Notes: generated by a model not told the origin, from the sequence alone. A stretch of DNA of 64,000 bases from Pochonia chlamydosporia 170 (GCF_001653235.2 NC_035792.1:620001-684000); one strand, 5' to 3'; numbered from the stretch's first letter, positions 22,303-32,302 are shown. Program-made: numbers and translations.

Positions 22303-22832
22303 GTTCTCTCGTTTTCAATGTCAACTAGATGGCTCAACGGTTAACATCAATAGTGGATGCCTTTACGTTCCCGCTTAGTGCATGCTTAACGTTGATGTTA
22401 GTGATCGTCGTTAGACCTGACATGCGCGATGGATGGTGTAGTGAGTTGAGCGTTGCGGTACAGAGACAGCTCGGCGCTCATTGTTGATGCCAAGTTCACA
22501 AGACAAGCTCTCCTAACAAGAAGATAAACTGTTGTATCTCCTGGCCTCATTATCTAATCTGTCCAGGCCGGATAACCCAAGTTCATAACCGCGGATGAGG
22601 GGGTGGCGGCGGGGATGGTCACTAGGTTGTTGGCTAAACTTTCCCCAGGAGTTGAACTACAGGGATCAGTGATAACAAAATTCCAGAGTGGTGTCAAAGT
22701 AGAGTCTTCTAGTTTCCGAAGGGTTCAATATGTGATTAGGTATTTCATTATTTCGAACCAAGGATCCCCAGCGTCGTCTTCCAAGCCGTTCGCCTTGCTC
22801 TCGTTCCACTCTCGCAAATGTTTGTTTACTAT
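22303..22832. other. Regulator promoter and esterase 3' flank
   Basis: About 530 bp. It contains a near match to the cluster heptamer (TCGGCGC at 22471-22477) and several CGG/CCG triplets around 22570-22620, which could be sites for a Zn2Cys6 protein. No gene was recognised. Confidence 0.5.
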
Positions 22833-24167
22833 CTAAACACGAAGTCGGTCGCCATCTATGTTAAAATGTTCCCTGAATGGAGTTACCTCGCCACGTATAA
22901 AAGCAGCCCACAAGTCCTTGACCTGGTCCCCAACACGCTGAATCGTCTCTTGAGATCCCTCTCCTTTAAGCATGGGAGCGTCCTTCCAAGACTCCCATGA
23001 TCCAAGAATAAAAGGGACATCGATACAGTGTACAGCACGCCGCCCACTACCACGAGGGTGCCATTGAAACACAAAAGTCGACGAAAGCCCCCCGTTTTGG
23101 ATATACTTCTGGTGAAACTCCCGGGAGGGCCAGATGAACTCTTGCCCACCCGACCACCAAATCATGGCAGAGGCGAATAATGGCCCAAAGAGCGGCAACC
23201 GTGACCAGTAGGAATACGAAGATGCCATGGGCGCAAAGGCTGCGCCCTCGTCCTTCACCCAGCCGATCAATATGGGACATTTGGAGGCGGCTTGGCAGAG
23301 TTTTTCTTCTACTTCGCGCAACTCCGGGAGAGGATCTTGACCAAACCGTGGCCAGCAAGCAAACGGCACGTCCAAACGCTTCCCATCCATCATGACTTTG
23401 CCTTGAACCTCTAGCAAGTCTTCCATCGACGCCGAGTGGCCGCGGCCTGCTAACAATGAGCCCGCCGTCTGAGCTAGAATATCCGACTTTTCGTCCGGCA
23501 CCGTTGGCCAGCCAAAGCATGCGCTATGCAGGATCGCACGCTGGAAAAGATTTCCCGCGAAGCCGCAGGACATCATGCAAAATATGCTGTATGCACCGAC
23601 CGACTGGCCGATGATGGTGACTCGCTTCGGGTCGCCTCCAAGGTGAGATATGTTCCGTTGCACCCATTTCAAAGCCGTTATCTGGTCCAGGAGGCCCAGG
23701 TTCGGTGGACACAGATCTTGTATCGGGCAGAAGCCAAAGATGCCCAGTCGGTATGTGACGACGATGCTAACGATTCCCCTGTTGGCAAGGGCTCGTGGAT
23801 TGTAGCAGTCGAGATCACCACCTCCGGAGAGATACGCGCCGCCATGGAGAAAGACCATTACCGGTAGCCGGGCCCCCGTTTCGATTGCATTGAATGGAGC
23901 GCATATTGAAAGATGAAGACAATCCTCGCTCATAGGATAGCCTTTGATGATATCCCCTGTGACGAAGTTCAGCCGCGATGGGAGCTGCGGGCACACTGAG
24001 GCTGGCTTGGTGCCATCAAGGGTCGCTTCCCATTTCTCAAGAAGTGCTGGTTTCTCAAATCGATTTCCAATCGCGTATTTGATACCTCTTGCGTGAAAGA
24101 TGTTTCCCTCCCGAATTCCCTTGATGAATCCTCCGCCCAAATTCACCTCGTACTCTCCGTCGTCCAT
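22833..24167 (-). CDS. Type-B carboxylesterase
   Basis: A single exon of 444 codons. These alpha/beta hydrolases cleave carboxylic esters, and some cleave amides. The oxyanion-hole HGG is at 108-110, the conserved EDCLHL at 81-86, and the nucleophile elbow GQSVG at 187-191 with Ser189. The acid is probably in the KDEG stretch near 305-308, and the histidine is H380 in HCIDVPF, which is the usual family pattern. There is no signal peptide, so it is probably intracellular; at 444 residues it is shorter than the usual 500-560. Two TCGGCGA heptamers lie 117 and 190 bp upstream. Its place beside a monooxygenase and a quinolone-type dioxygenase suggests it may hydrolyse the ring-cleavage product. 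That role is inference. Confidence 0.87.
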   Translation of the reverse strand: MDDGEYEVNLGGGFIKGIREGNIFHARGIKYAIGNRFEKPALLEKWEATLDGTKPASVCPQLPSRLNFVTGDIIKGYPMSEDCLHLSICAPFNAIETGARLPVMVFLHGGAYLSGGGDLDCYNPRALANRGIVSIVVTYRLGIFGFCPIQDLCPPNLGLLDQITALKWVQRNISHLGGDPKRVTIIGQSVGAYSIFCMMSCGFAGNLFQRAILHSACFGWPTVPDEKSDILAQTAGSLLAGRGHSASMEDLLEVQGKVMMDGKRLDVPFACWPRFGQDPLPELREVEEKLCQAASKCPILIGWVKDEGAAFAPMASSYSYWSRLPLFGPLFASAMIWWSGGQEFIWPSREFHQKYIQNGGLSSTFVFQWHPRGSGRRAVHCIDVPFILGSWESWKDAPMLKGEGSQETIQRVGDQVKDLWAAFIRGEVTPFREHFNIDGDRLRV

Positions 24168-24283
24168 TGTCAGTAGATGGTTCTGAACAGCGGCAAATGG
24201 CTGCGGAAACGCAAGGAAGACCGGCGGTGGCGCTAGCTAGCGGATATATACCACCAGCATTAGCATTCAATGTCAATTTCCAT

Positions 24284-24290
24284 TCGCCGA
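24284..24290 (-). promoter_or_regulatory. TCGGCGA heptamer, esterase copy 1
   Basis: Exact heptamer on the coding strand of the esterase, about 117 bp upstream of its ATG. The same word recurs in the other promoters of this cluster. It contains CGG, the usual half-site of Zn2Cys6 regulators. Confidence 0.45.
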
Positions 24291-24356
24291 TAAAAGTTGT
24301 GGGGAGTCTGGGGAAGCAGGATGTTATGGGTTCCGAAAATCCCGATGTGACACGAG

Positions 24357-24363
24357 TCGCCGA
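24357..24363 (-). promoter_or_regulatory. TCGGCGA heptamer, esterase copy 2
   Basis: Second exact copy, same orientation as copy 1 and 73 bp further upstream, about 190 bp before the esterase ATG. Confidence 0.45.
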
Positions 24364-25310
24364 GTAAAGTTGACCAAACAAAGTCTTGCGAAATAAGGCC
24401 GAATCGGCCGAAGGGAGTTTGCCGACATTTTATTCAAAATTTCGAAAAGTTCCTGATCCCTTTCACCAGGAGAAAATATTGATAGTAGATAATGCCCCGT
24501 GCTTTATATGACTGATCAGATAGCAACATTATAGAATGGTCTAAGCACGCCACGTGGTGAGTCGAGCGAGGAGCCAGGGTATGAGGGACAATCATAACCC
24601 AATACAATTACACGAGATATCACAGACCACACGGAGAAGTCTAGTCAAATTTGTCCTGATATTTCAGCCAGTATTACAATGGTGAAACAATAGTACCGAC
24701 AGGCTAGGATACGATAGGGGGAAGTTGAAGGGCATGAGCGACTGCTCTTGGCATGAGGAACATAGGATATCATATCATGCTTGTTGCCAACAGAGGCCCT
24801 TGCCTTGAAGACATTTCCGAGGTCTAGGCAATACATATACCAGAGTGCAGAAACAGGCTATGCTCTGCCTCGAAAGCTGGTCAGGGCGCGAATACTGTCG
24901 CAGATCAAACCGACATTATCAACAGTACAGTAATACATGATGAAATTGCGAATTTCATCCATTTCCCGACGCAACTACATCGCATACTATGCAACTAGAC
25001 CAGTTACTGGTTTATTAACATGAGACGCGTCTAACATCGGCCGATAATGCCAAGGCTGATCCTAATTTCGGCTGTTGGGCAGCCAAGATGTAACCCAACC
25101 ACTGTCTTGTTGCCATGTTCCAGAACAAACTTCCCCATTGGGAAGGATACTTAATGTGAACAGCACGTGGCCAACACGGGATAATAGGTCGTGGCCATGA
25201 CTTGCAGCTTCGGCAAAGCAAGAGGCAAATCAAGAAGAAGACTTCATTCCAGAAAACAAAAACACCAAGGAATTTTAGTCGCAATTTCAGACGGACCACG
25301 AAAACATGGT

Positions 25311-26714
25311 CTATGCTGTCACACTAAGCCCGTGGTTGACCATACCGCTATCCACTTTCCGAGACTCCAAGACAAATGCAGGTCTGTCCTCTCTGACATT
25401 GGCATTGAACCCAGATACCTGAAAAATTGCGCTGCTAGCACTGAGGGTATCGATATCATGGCACTCCAAGCATGCGGAGCGACTCAAAAAGACTGCTTCG
25501 TACGTGCGAGTAACAACCTCATGTTGATAATCTTTCATGGCCTGCTCTAAAGGTTTGCCAATGTCCCTCCACTGAATAAGTTGGTATATCAGCCCGGCTG
25601 CATCGTAAATGCCATGATTGGCTGCTTCACCTCGATCTGTGCGTAATAAGAGTTAGCCGAGAGAAACTTTAGAATCAATGCAAACGAATCCTTACACATA
25701 GTCATTGTATGAGCGGCATCCCCGACCAAGGCGACTCGACCGCCAAGAGAGGGCCACGACTTGGACGGCCAATCCTCAAGCTTCAGATTTAGCATTTTAG
25801 AATCATCTGGAATTCCCAGAATAGCCTCCTTGAGCATTGGGAAGAATCCGCTGTCGGCCTGCACCGCAGCTTTCACCCGCGCTATCTGGTCTTCAGGTTT
25901 CGGCAGTGGACCGTTTCGTTCAATCAACCAGCTCATGTTAAACTGACCCTCGTAATACTCATCACCAGTTTCAACACTGCCATTAGATTCAGGGGTAGAA
26001 AGCATTGAAAAGAAGACATAGTATCCAGATCCCGGGTGCGTGCCCTGCCAAAGAACAGGATCGATGTCAATGAACGGTTGCATCTTTGCCTGCGGCAGAC
26101 GCAACGTCATTCCGGTGAAAGCAACAGGGAGCTCATTAAGCTGTGTATTGCCCTCGCCAAGCAGTGTTCGTCTGGTGAGGCTGTTCTTGCCCTCCACTCC
26201 CAGAAGCATGGATCCTTCAACCCGCGAGCCATCGGCAAACTCCACCGTAACACCATCGTCGTGAATTTGAAACCCGGTACATCGCGATCCCCAGTTGACT
26301 TCTATATCTGTGCTGAGCAATTGGCGAAGTAGCTTTCGGTTCAGGCGCAAGTGAGGACCGGAAGGCACACTAATTCTCGTCTCACCAGTAGCCAAGTCCA
26401 GAAATTTAAAACTGGGATTTTCTGATTCCATGTTAGCTGGTTTTCTCGCCGTTTTCTTGAGTACACGTACCTATAATTGCTCCAGGATTCACCTGAATAG
26501 AGGGTATCTGTGCAAAAAGCTCAGGCGGCAAGCATGCCTCCAAGGCAGCGAAAGCCCAGTGCACAGTGATGCCCCATCCTGCTGGTCTTTCATCTAGGCT
26601 GTTGTCTCTGTCGTAGACTTTGAAATTGAAACCATGCTTCTTTAGGCCCTGCGCCAGTGTGAGGCCAATAAGGCCAGCGCCAAGGATGATAATGGGCTTG
26701 TCTTGGGACGGCAT
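25311..26714 (-). CDS. FAD-dependent aromatic monooxygenase (PHBH fold)
   Basis: Three exons: 26471-26714, 25696-26421 and 25311-25636, giving 431 residues. Introns of 49 and 59 bp are GT..AG and in phase. The N-terminal Rossmann motif is G12-A-G14-L-I-G17 in IIILGAGLIGLTLAQGL, and the second FAD motif is VALVGDAAHTMTM (G315, D316), followed by YRGEAANHGIYDAAGL. These are the marks of group A flavin hydroxylases, which use NAD(P)H and O2 to hydroxylate aromatic rings. The gene is divergent from a HOD-type dioxygenase across 590 bp with three shared heptamers. In bacteria the comparable pair AqdB/AqdC hydroxylates 2-alkyl-4-quinolones at C3 and then opens the ring. An equivalent role here is inference. 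Confidence 0.87.
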
Positions 26715-26893
26715 GTTTTGTTAGAGCTTGGATTTGGGGGAGGGATAGCGTAGAATACAGAGTATGTTGGTCTATTGAAACTGCCAACATTCTTATCTCA
26801 TGTACTGAATCTCATGGCAGATAATTTAATACCGAGTCCCCTTGTGTTCTTTAGTTCATCGTGAGTCGGCAGCCATGAATGTGGCTTGGAAAG

Positions 26894-26900
26894 TCGGCGA
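26894..26900 (+). promoter_or_regulatory. TCGGCGA heptamer, divergent promoter copy 1
   Basis: Exact heptamer, 180 bp from the monooxygenase ATG and about 405 bp from the dioxygenase ATG. Confidence 0.45.
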
Positions 26901-26917
26901 AGTTGGGATTTAGTATA

Positions 26918-26924
26918 TCGGCGA
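26918..26924 (+). promoter_or_regulatory. TCGGCGA heptamer, divergent promoter copy 2
   Basis: Second exact copy, starting 24 bp after the first in the same orientation. Confidence 0.45.
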
Positions 26925-27079
26925 CTTCAAGACCCACCACACGAAATAACAGAATGGGCAGTGATAGCTCTAATCGTCCGCGGAGTGTGATAAAGTGCTA
27001 ATTATCGCCTGATACGCCAAGAATATCGGCTTTAGCAGCAGCAATAAAGTTCCGTTAAGATACTGGTCAGGTTCGTAAG

Positions 27080-27086
27080 TCGGCGA
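27080..27086 (+). promoter_or_regulatory. TCGGCGA heptamer, divergent promoter copy 3
   Basis: Third exact copy, about 220 bp upstream of the dioxygenase ATG. Confidence 0.45.
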
Positions 27087-27304
27087 ACCTGTCGATTTGC
27101 GACTTGCGTACACCAGTCCGTCCTCCACAGGTTTATTTGAGTCTTGTTGTCTTCCAATTAAGAACCAGTCAAGAGAAAAGACTGATCGCACCCTATTTCT
27201 GGTAAGACGTCTTTGTCTGCTCTGCTTCCCGTTCATCTCGCCTCTTTTCGTAATCAGCCCTGCCCAACCACCCCCAACAATAGTCTCCAGTTAGCCTCAC
27301 AAAC

Positions 27305-28126
27305 ATGCTGCTTACAACCACGGTCAATGGCGTCGAAATCGCTTATGACCAGTCTGGCTTCAATGACGGCCCTCCGCTTGTTCTACTCACCGGATGGGCA
27401 CACGACATCAACCTGTACGATCAACTTCTGCCCTTCCTGGCGTCAAAGCATCGTGTAATTCGCTTCTGCTATCGCTTACATGGCCCTACTCGGCAGCCAT
27501 TTCACGAATTTGGCGTCGCAGAACTAGCAGATGACACTCTGGCTCTGCTTAAGACACTTGATATTGATGACTTCTACCTGATTTCTCACTCACACGGTGG
27601 CTGGATAGCGCTAGAGATCGTGGACAGAATTGGGCGTGAAAGAGTGCGAGCTCTGTTAATGCTGGATCAAATCATGACGCACCCGCCGCCAGAATTCGCT
27701 TCATCACTCCAGGCAATACAGTCCAAGGATACATGGATTACCGCCCGCAAGGAATTATTTGAAAACTGGCTATCTCACAGCACCAACAAAGTCGTACACG
27801 ATCATCATCTTTACTCGCTTGGCAGTTTCGGCTTCGATATGTGGGCTCTCTCGTGTAAGGTCATTGAAGAGGCATACGCTACTTGGCGCAGTCCAATGGA
27901 TCGAATGGAGCGTATCAAGAATCCTCCCCCAATCAGGCATATATTTTCGCATCCTTTGGACAACTCGGAGTATCGGCGCTTACATGAGGACTTTTCGAAG
28001 AAGCACAGCTGGTTCTCATACACAGACTTGAAGGGGGAATCACACTTTCCAAGTTTGGAGATTCCAGAGCAGGTCGCTCGGGAAGTTGAAGACTTAATAA
28101 AGTCAGCGTCGGCTCAAAGGGATTAG
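27305..28126 (+). CDS. Cofactor-free 2,4-dioxygenase, HOD/QDO/AqdC type (alpha/beta-hydrolase fold)
   Basis: A single exon of 273 codons. HOD-type enzymes use the alpha/beta-hydrolase fold without metal or flavin. They open the N-hetero ring of 3-hydroxy-4(1H)-quinolones with O2, releasing CO and an N-acylanthranilate. Residues known to matter in bacterial HOD (W36, H38, H100, S101, H102, D126, W160, H251) appear here as W31, H33, H95, S96, H97, D121, W155 and H247, with a constant offset of five (four for the last). The C-terminal run WRSPMDRM, HIFSHPLDNSEYRRL, HSWFSYTDL, SHFPSLE also matches that family better than ordinary hydrolases. One difference is that the usual DWRGHG loop after strand 4 reads CYRLHG. 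Acidic/aromatic substrate is inferred; an ordinary esterase is the alternative. Intracellular, no signal peptide. Confidence 0.85.
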   Translation: MLLTTTVNGVEIAYDQSGFNDGPPLVLLTGWAHDINLYDQLLPFLASKHRVIRFCYRLHGPTRQPFHEFGVAELADDTLALLKTLDIDDFYLISHSHGGWIALEIVDRIGRERVRALLMLDQIMTHPPPEFASSLQAIQSKDTWITARKELFENWLSHSTNKVVHDHHLYSLGSFGFDMWALSCKVIEEAYATWRSPMDRMERIKNPPPIRHIFSHPLDNSEYRRLHEDFSKKHSWFSYTDLKGESHFPSLEIPEQVAREVEDLIKSASAQRD

Positions 28127-29302
28127 TGGCCATTGAGTTTATACGCAAGGATCAACTTTCTTGGCGCACAACGGGATCGCGACACTTGAAACTTGCGTCA
28201 GCGGCAACGACTGCCAGATGATCAGGACAAGGAAGAAGCTGAACTGTGTGATGAGGTACTAAGCTATCAATAGCTGGTAAGAACTAAAATAAGAAGTATA
28301 TTGCGTATAAATTTTCATTGCTGTATTTAAAAGCGGTTTGCACTCTCAACATTTTTGGCTATTGTTGTTCACGGTTATAACCATCAACTCTCCGTTTGCA
28401 AACAAACATGGGAGGATTCGACTTAATATCGAAAGCGGATGCCAAATTTAGCTTGGCCGTGAGATAATCTGAGGGTAGCCTATTATTTTTGTTTCCAGTT
28501 TCAATCTATTTGGGGCTGTAAACTGTCAATCGTCCGATCTGGTGTCCGACACTCAGGAGTCATTGCCCAAGGACTTTCTCAACACGCAATAGTGAACGCA
28601 TTATGAGTAATAGATCGATTTCAGCATAGAGGCAGGCCAAAGTACATGGAGTTACCCAAAAGATTTTCCTAGACTGGTCGTTGAACATAGACTTCATGGA
28701 GAGAAAACAGCTATCGCCCTCAATAATGTCTACAGTGGAGTAAATTGCCTCCATGCAACCATACTGAAGCACTCAAAGCCGCAAAACAACTAAAAAAACT
28801 CAATGATAACCATTAGAAACTAGAACATAACAGCGCATATACTTCCACAAGGAAAAGCAGCCTGAACATTGTGAAAGCCACATGGCTAACCTGTGGTTCG
28901 GATTACCGGATCGGGTGTAATAGTTCTGAATATCTACGAAACACAAAAACTTCTGCGCCAGTACTCGTCATGAACCACAACAACTCAGCAATAGTTAAAG
29001 ACTGTTGGAATCCAATTGCTCCTCGGCTTCTAGTTCCCCTCAACAGCCTCCCCAGCCAAGATGATAACAACTCGTGGTTCATTGCGCCCATATCAATAGC
29101 GTGGACCAACTAACGCCACATTATACCTCCAAACTCCGGACGCCAATCCGATCCGAAGGCCCAAGTCGCCGATATGACTACCCCAACCAATTCTACTTCC
29201 AATAGCTGTATCACCAGACATGATAAGTAATTGATTGCGTCGCCAAACTTGAGAGAGGATGTTCTGACTCTCCCGAGATCTCAATTGATCTACTCTGTTA
29301 CA
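28127..29302. other. Dioxygenase 3' flank and permease promoter
   Basis: No gene recognised. TCGCCGA (reverse of the cluster heptamer) is at 29166-29172, about 130 bp before the permease ATG, and TCGGC at 29023-29027. Confidence 0.55.
29166..29172 (-). promoter_or_regulatory. TCGGCGA heptamer, permease promoter
   Basis: Exact heptamer on the minus strand about 130 bp upstream of the permease ATG. It links the permease to the esterase, monooxygenase and dioxygenase promoters. Confidence 0.4.
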
Positions 29303-29611
29303 ATGGAAGAGAAAACCGCTCGTTCAAGTGAAACTGACTTGCCGGTAGTGCACGTCGAAAGCCCAGACAAGGGAGATGGCCCCTTTGAGGAGCCCCCTCG
29401 CAAGTCATGGTTCGGTACTATCGTGAACAAGCTCGTTTTGTCGGGTGTTGAGATGAGAAGCCTGGAACCTGTTCCGGTCGAACAGCGCACACATACAAAG
29501 TATTACAATATTTTGACACTATTCGGAGGATCATTCATGTCGCTTTTACCGTAGGTCAATGTGTTGCATCACGCTGCACCAAGATGCTAACTATTTGGCA
29601 ACAGAATCAGC

Positions 29612-29619
29612 ATTGGGAC
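29612..29619. repeat. Target-site duplication, left copy
   Basis: ATTGGGAC directly left of the transposon and repeated exactly at 32303-32310. An 8-bp duplication is characteristic of hAT elements. One copy is permease coding sequence. Confidence 0.93.
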
Positions 29620-29635
29620 CAGGCTTGTCAGCAAT
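29620..29635 (+). repeat. hAT left terminal inverted repeat
   Basis: Sixteen bases, CAGGCTTGTCAGCAAT, identical to the reverse complement of 32287-32302. Similarity then continues imperfectly into AATATT. Confidence 0.93.
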
Positions 29636-29642
29636 ATTAGCT

Positions 29643-29732
29643 TATCAATCAATATATTGATAACTATCAATATTTTCAAAATTATCAATATCAATGTTGT
29701 TCTTATCAATCAATACTTATCAATCAATATCA
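29643..29732. repeat. hAT left subterminal TATCAAT array
   Basis: About seven copies of TATCAAT or its complement within 90 bp, mostly on the plus strand, several as TATCAATCAATAT. These are probable transposase-binding sites, as known for subterminal repeats of hAT elements. Confidence 0.75.
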
Positions 29733-29841
29733 TGTGACACCGCGAACTCGCGTTTTTCGCGTCTTTCCTGGCGCGTCTGAAGTTCTGCCTTTAGTCTCCT
29801 ATCGTGTTCCTCAATCACCATAATTACTTCAAGCTTTTGCT

Positions 29842-32148
29842 ATGGCTTCTGGAAATTTCTCCAATCGGTCTATAAGAAGCCCCTCTTCCTCCACGCCCTC
29901 CACTCCACAGACACTTAACTCCTAATGCATTCTCCTTCCTCAACAGCCGTCCTCCCAAACCTGACCGTGCTCGAGAAGACATCATCTTAAAACAAAGAAA
30001 AAGACGTGCTGAGGACGTCTGGGACCACTTTCGAAAGCCACAAGAGGACGAAGACAAGAGAGGAAAGGATGGACAGTCATTAATGTACTGCAAAATTTGC
30101 AATGGAAGGTGGTCTACTGCGATTACGACAAATGCACGTGGCCATCTTGCGAACAAGCATCAAATATACATTGAGGTTGCAGAGCCAAAGGGCAAGAAAC
30201 CACGCCAATTAGCCCTCGATATCTCGTTTCAAAATGCTACACAGAAGCTAGCGGAAAGGGACAGTTTCGAGTTGAGAGAGAAGCTCCGCAACGCTATTGA
30301 CAGGGACGCTTTTTATGAAGCACAGATCCAGCTCATTACTCGCCGCCGGATGGCCTTTAATTGTGTTGAATGGGCTGAATATCAAGCACTCCTCATGTCT
30401 ATTAACCCAGAAGTCGAAAGCCTCCTTGTCGAATCACATTCAAGCATCCCAATCCATATTGAGCGCAGCTTCCGCAAGCATTATGGAACCGTCAAGAGCC
30501 GGCTCCAAAATGCTAGGTCTCAAATTCACTATAGTATCGATCTCTGGAAATCACCAAACCGCAAATCATTCCTCGGCATTTGCGCACAATTCGTTGATAA
30601 TGAGTACGTTCTTCGAAAGGCGCTGTTGGCACTTCTACAGTGGCGCTTTTCACATAGTGGTGAGACAATGGCAGCCCACATTCTTGATGCGATCAAAGCT
30701 TATGAGATTGCCGAAAATACTGGATATATTGTTGGGGATAATGCTTCAAGTAATGACACTTGTGTTGCGGCCATTGGAAGAGAGCTTATCAAACTGGGAA
30801 TTGAATTTGATGGGAAGAAGCGCCGTATTCGTTGTTGTGGTCACATCATCAATCTCTCTCTTGAAGCCTTTCTTTTTGCAAGCACTGTCGAAGCACTCGA
30901 AGCTGCTATCGAGGCTGCAAAGGAAGAGGCAGACCTCACCATTGTAGAGGCATTACAAGAACAACTTCGAGAAAAGCAAGGTAAGAAAGGCAAGAAGAAA
31001 CGACTGGGTGATGAGGCTGGATGGCAGTCAATCAGTGCACTCAGTAATCTCCATACTATCGCCGTCTTCATTCGCTCCTCATCGATCCTTTCAGATGAAT
31101 GGGAGACCTTAGCCGGCAAAACGTTAGGCATTGATAATGTCACCCGATGGAATTCATGGTTTAATCTCATTAAAACAGCGGTTGAGAAGCAAGCAAAGTT
31201 GATGATCTTCTGTCAAAACCATCATAAAGAACTTGGACCAGCAGTTCTCTCGCCTCAAGATTGGGAGACTCTTAAAATTACTCTGGAGTTCTTACAGCCC
31301 TTCTCTCAAGCGACGCTTATTCAAGAGTCAAAATGGTCATCTCTTGATCAGGCACTCTGGACGATGGATGTACTGTTTAAGCATTACGAGCAAGCGAAGG
31401 TACGCTGTAACAAGTATTAACTCATTAGTATGTTGCTAATAGATAATACAGGCCAAGTACGCCCATAACTCCCATATAGTCAACTCCATCAATATGGGCT
31501 GGTACGTACTTGACAAGTATTACAAATGTTCTGACGAAGCTCCCGCCTACACTACTGCTCTCCTCCTCCACCCTATGCGCCGAAAAAAGTATATTGACCT
31601 TCATTGGGATCCATCTTGGTGTGGGCCAGCCCTCAGAGCAGCGAGGGAGGTCTGGGCAAAGTACAAAGATCTGCCACTTCAAGACAAATGCAAACCGGGG
31701 GGCGAACGACAGCCATGAGCTCTCAGAGTTTGACAAGCTTGCGCAAGAGCTTGATGTTACTGAGGATGACGGTGAGGATGAATTTGAGAAGTTCGTTACA
31801 TCGTCGCCACATAAGATTACCTGCTCCCCTTTACAATGGTGGTGTAAAGAAGAACAGAGATTGGAGTACCCTCGTCTCCACAAAATGGCTATTGACATTC
31901 TCTCTATCCCGCCAATGTCAGACGAGGCAGAACGTGTCTTTTCAGGTGTTAGACGTACAATCTCTTGGGATAGGGCAAGGCTAGGCGCTTGGATTGTGGA
32001 GATGACAGAGCTTTTAGGGAATTGGAATAAGAATGATCTTATTCGAGTTCTGCATGTACTAACTGGCGAAGATGATGAAGTTATTAGCCTTTCAGAGACT
32101 GGCGGCAATGAAATTGACATCGTCGGCGGTGACAACTCGTCACAGTAA
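29842..32148 (+). CDS. hAT transposase
   Basis: The main exon runs to 31399, an intron follows at 31400-31451 (GT..AG), and coding resumes at 31452. The 5' end is uncertain: an ATG at 29842 (MASGNFSNR) joins in frame to the rest if 29868-29946 is an intron with a weak GTCTAT donor; the first ATG in the main frame is 30083. The BED finger is VWDHFRK ... YCKIC ... HLANKH. RNase H-like core marks are HYSIDLWKSPN and GDNASSNDTC, then RCCGHIINLSLEAFLF. The C-terminal dimerisation region is EYPRLHKMAIDILSIPPMSDEAERVFS. A second frame change near 31665-31720 is explained either by a 52-bp intron or by one extra G in a G6 run. Activity is therefore open. Confidence 0.85.
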
Positions 32149-32205
32149 TGAATACCTGGACAGCTGCAACTGTATCGTGATGGAGGCGAAAATCACTGGC
32201 TAATT

Positions 32206-32286
32206 ATCAATAATTATCAATATCAATATCAATATTGGGTAAATCTTCGTTATCAATATCAATGCTGCCCTTATCAATCAATATTG
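32206..32286. repeat. hAT right subterminal TATCAAT array
   Basis: About seven copies of TATCAAT/ATATCAAT in some 80 bp, mirroring the left array but in the same strand orientation as there. Confidence 0.75.
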
Positions 32287-32302
32287 ATTGCTGACAAGCC
32301 TG
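32287..32302 (-). repeat. hAT right terminal inverted repeat
   Basis: Exact reverse complement of the left end over 16 bases. Confidence 0.93.

Larger units (their letters stand above)
24168..25310. other. Esterase promoter region and monooxygenase 3' flank
   Basis: No gene. Two copies of TCGGCGA on the minus strand (24284-24290 and 24357-24363) lie within 200 bp of the esterase ATG. Further upstream, GCCGA pentamers occur at 24398-24402, 24407-24411 and 24421-24425 (minus-strand TCGGC), forming a dense motif cluster with the palindrome TCGGCCGA at 24404-24411. The remainder to 25310 shows nothing recognisable. Confidence 0.6.
26715..27304. promoter_or_regulatory. Divergent promoter, monooxygenase and dioxygenase
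   Basis: About 590 bp shared by two divergent genes. TCGGCGA occurs three times on the plus strand, and the shorter TCGGC twice more at 26866-26870 and 27026-27030, so there are five TCGGC in one orientation within about 220 bp. A CCGCGG palindrome is at 26978-26983. The arrangement suggests joint control by a Zn2Cys6 protein. Confidence 0.6.
29620..32302 (+). mobile_element. hAT-family DNA transposon, complete (2,683 bp)
   Basis: Ends are perfect 16-bp inverted repeats, CAGGCTTGTCAGCAAT at 29620-29635 and its complement at 32287-32302. The insert is flanked by identical 8-bp duplications and carries a transposase gene in the same direction as the host permease. AT-rich subterminal arrays of TATCAAT lie inside each end. 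Such CA-starting ends, 8-bp duplications and a BED-finger/hAT-dimerisation transposase define the hAT superfamily; it resembles the Restless/Ac-like fungal group. There are no obvious signs of repeat-induced mutation, since the long frames are open. Confidence 0.93.

Noticed and set aside
29620..32302. Repeat-induced point mutation in the transposon
   Set aside because: The transposase frame is open over more than 400 codons and GC content is normal, so heavy C-to-T mutation has not occurred.
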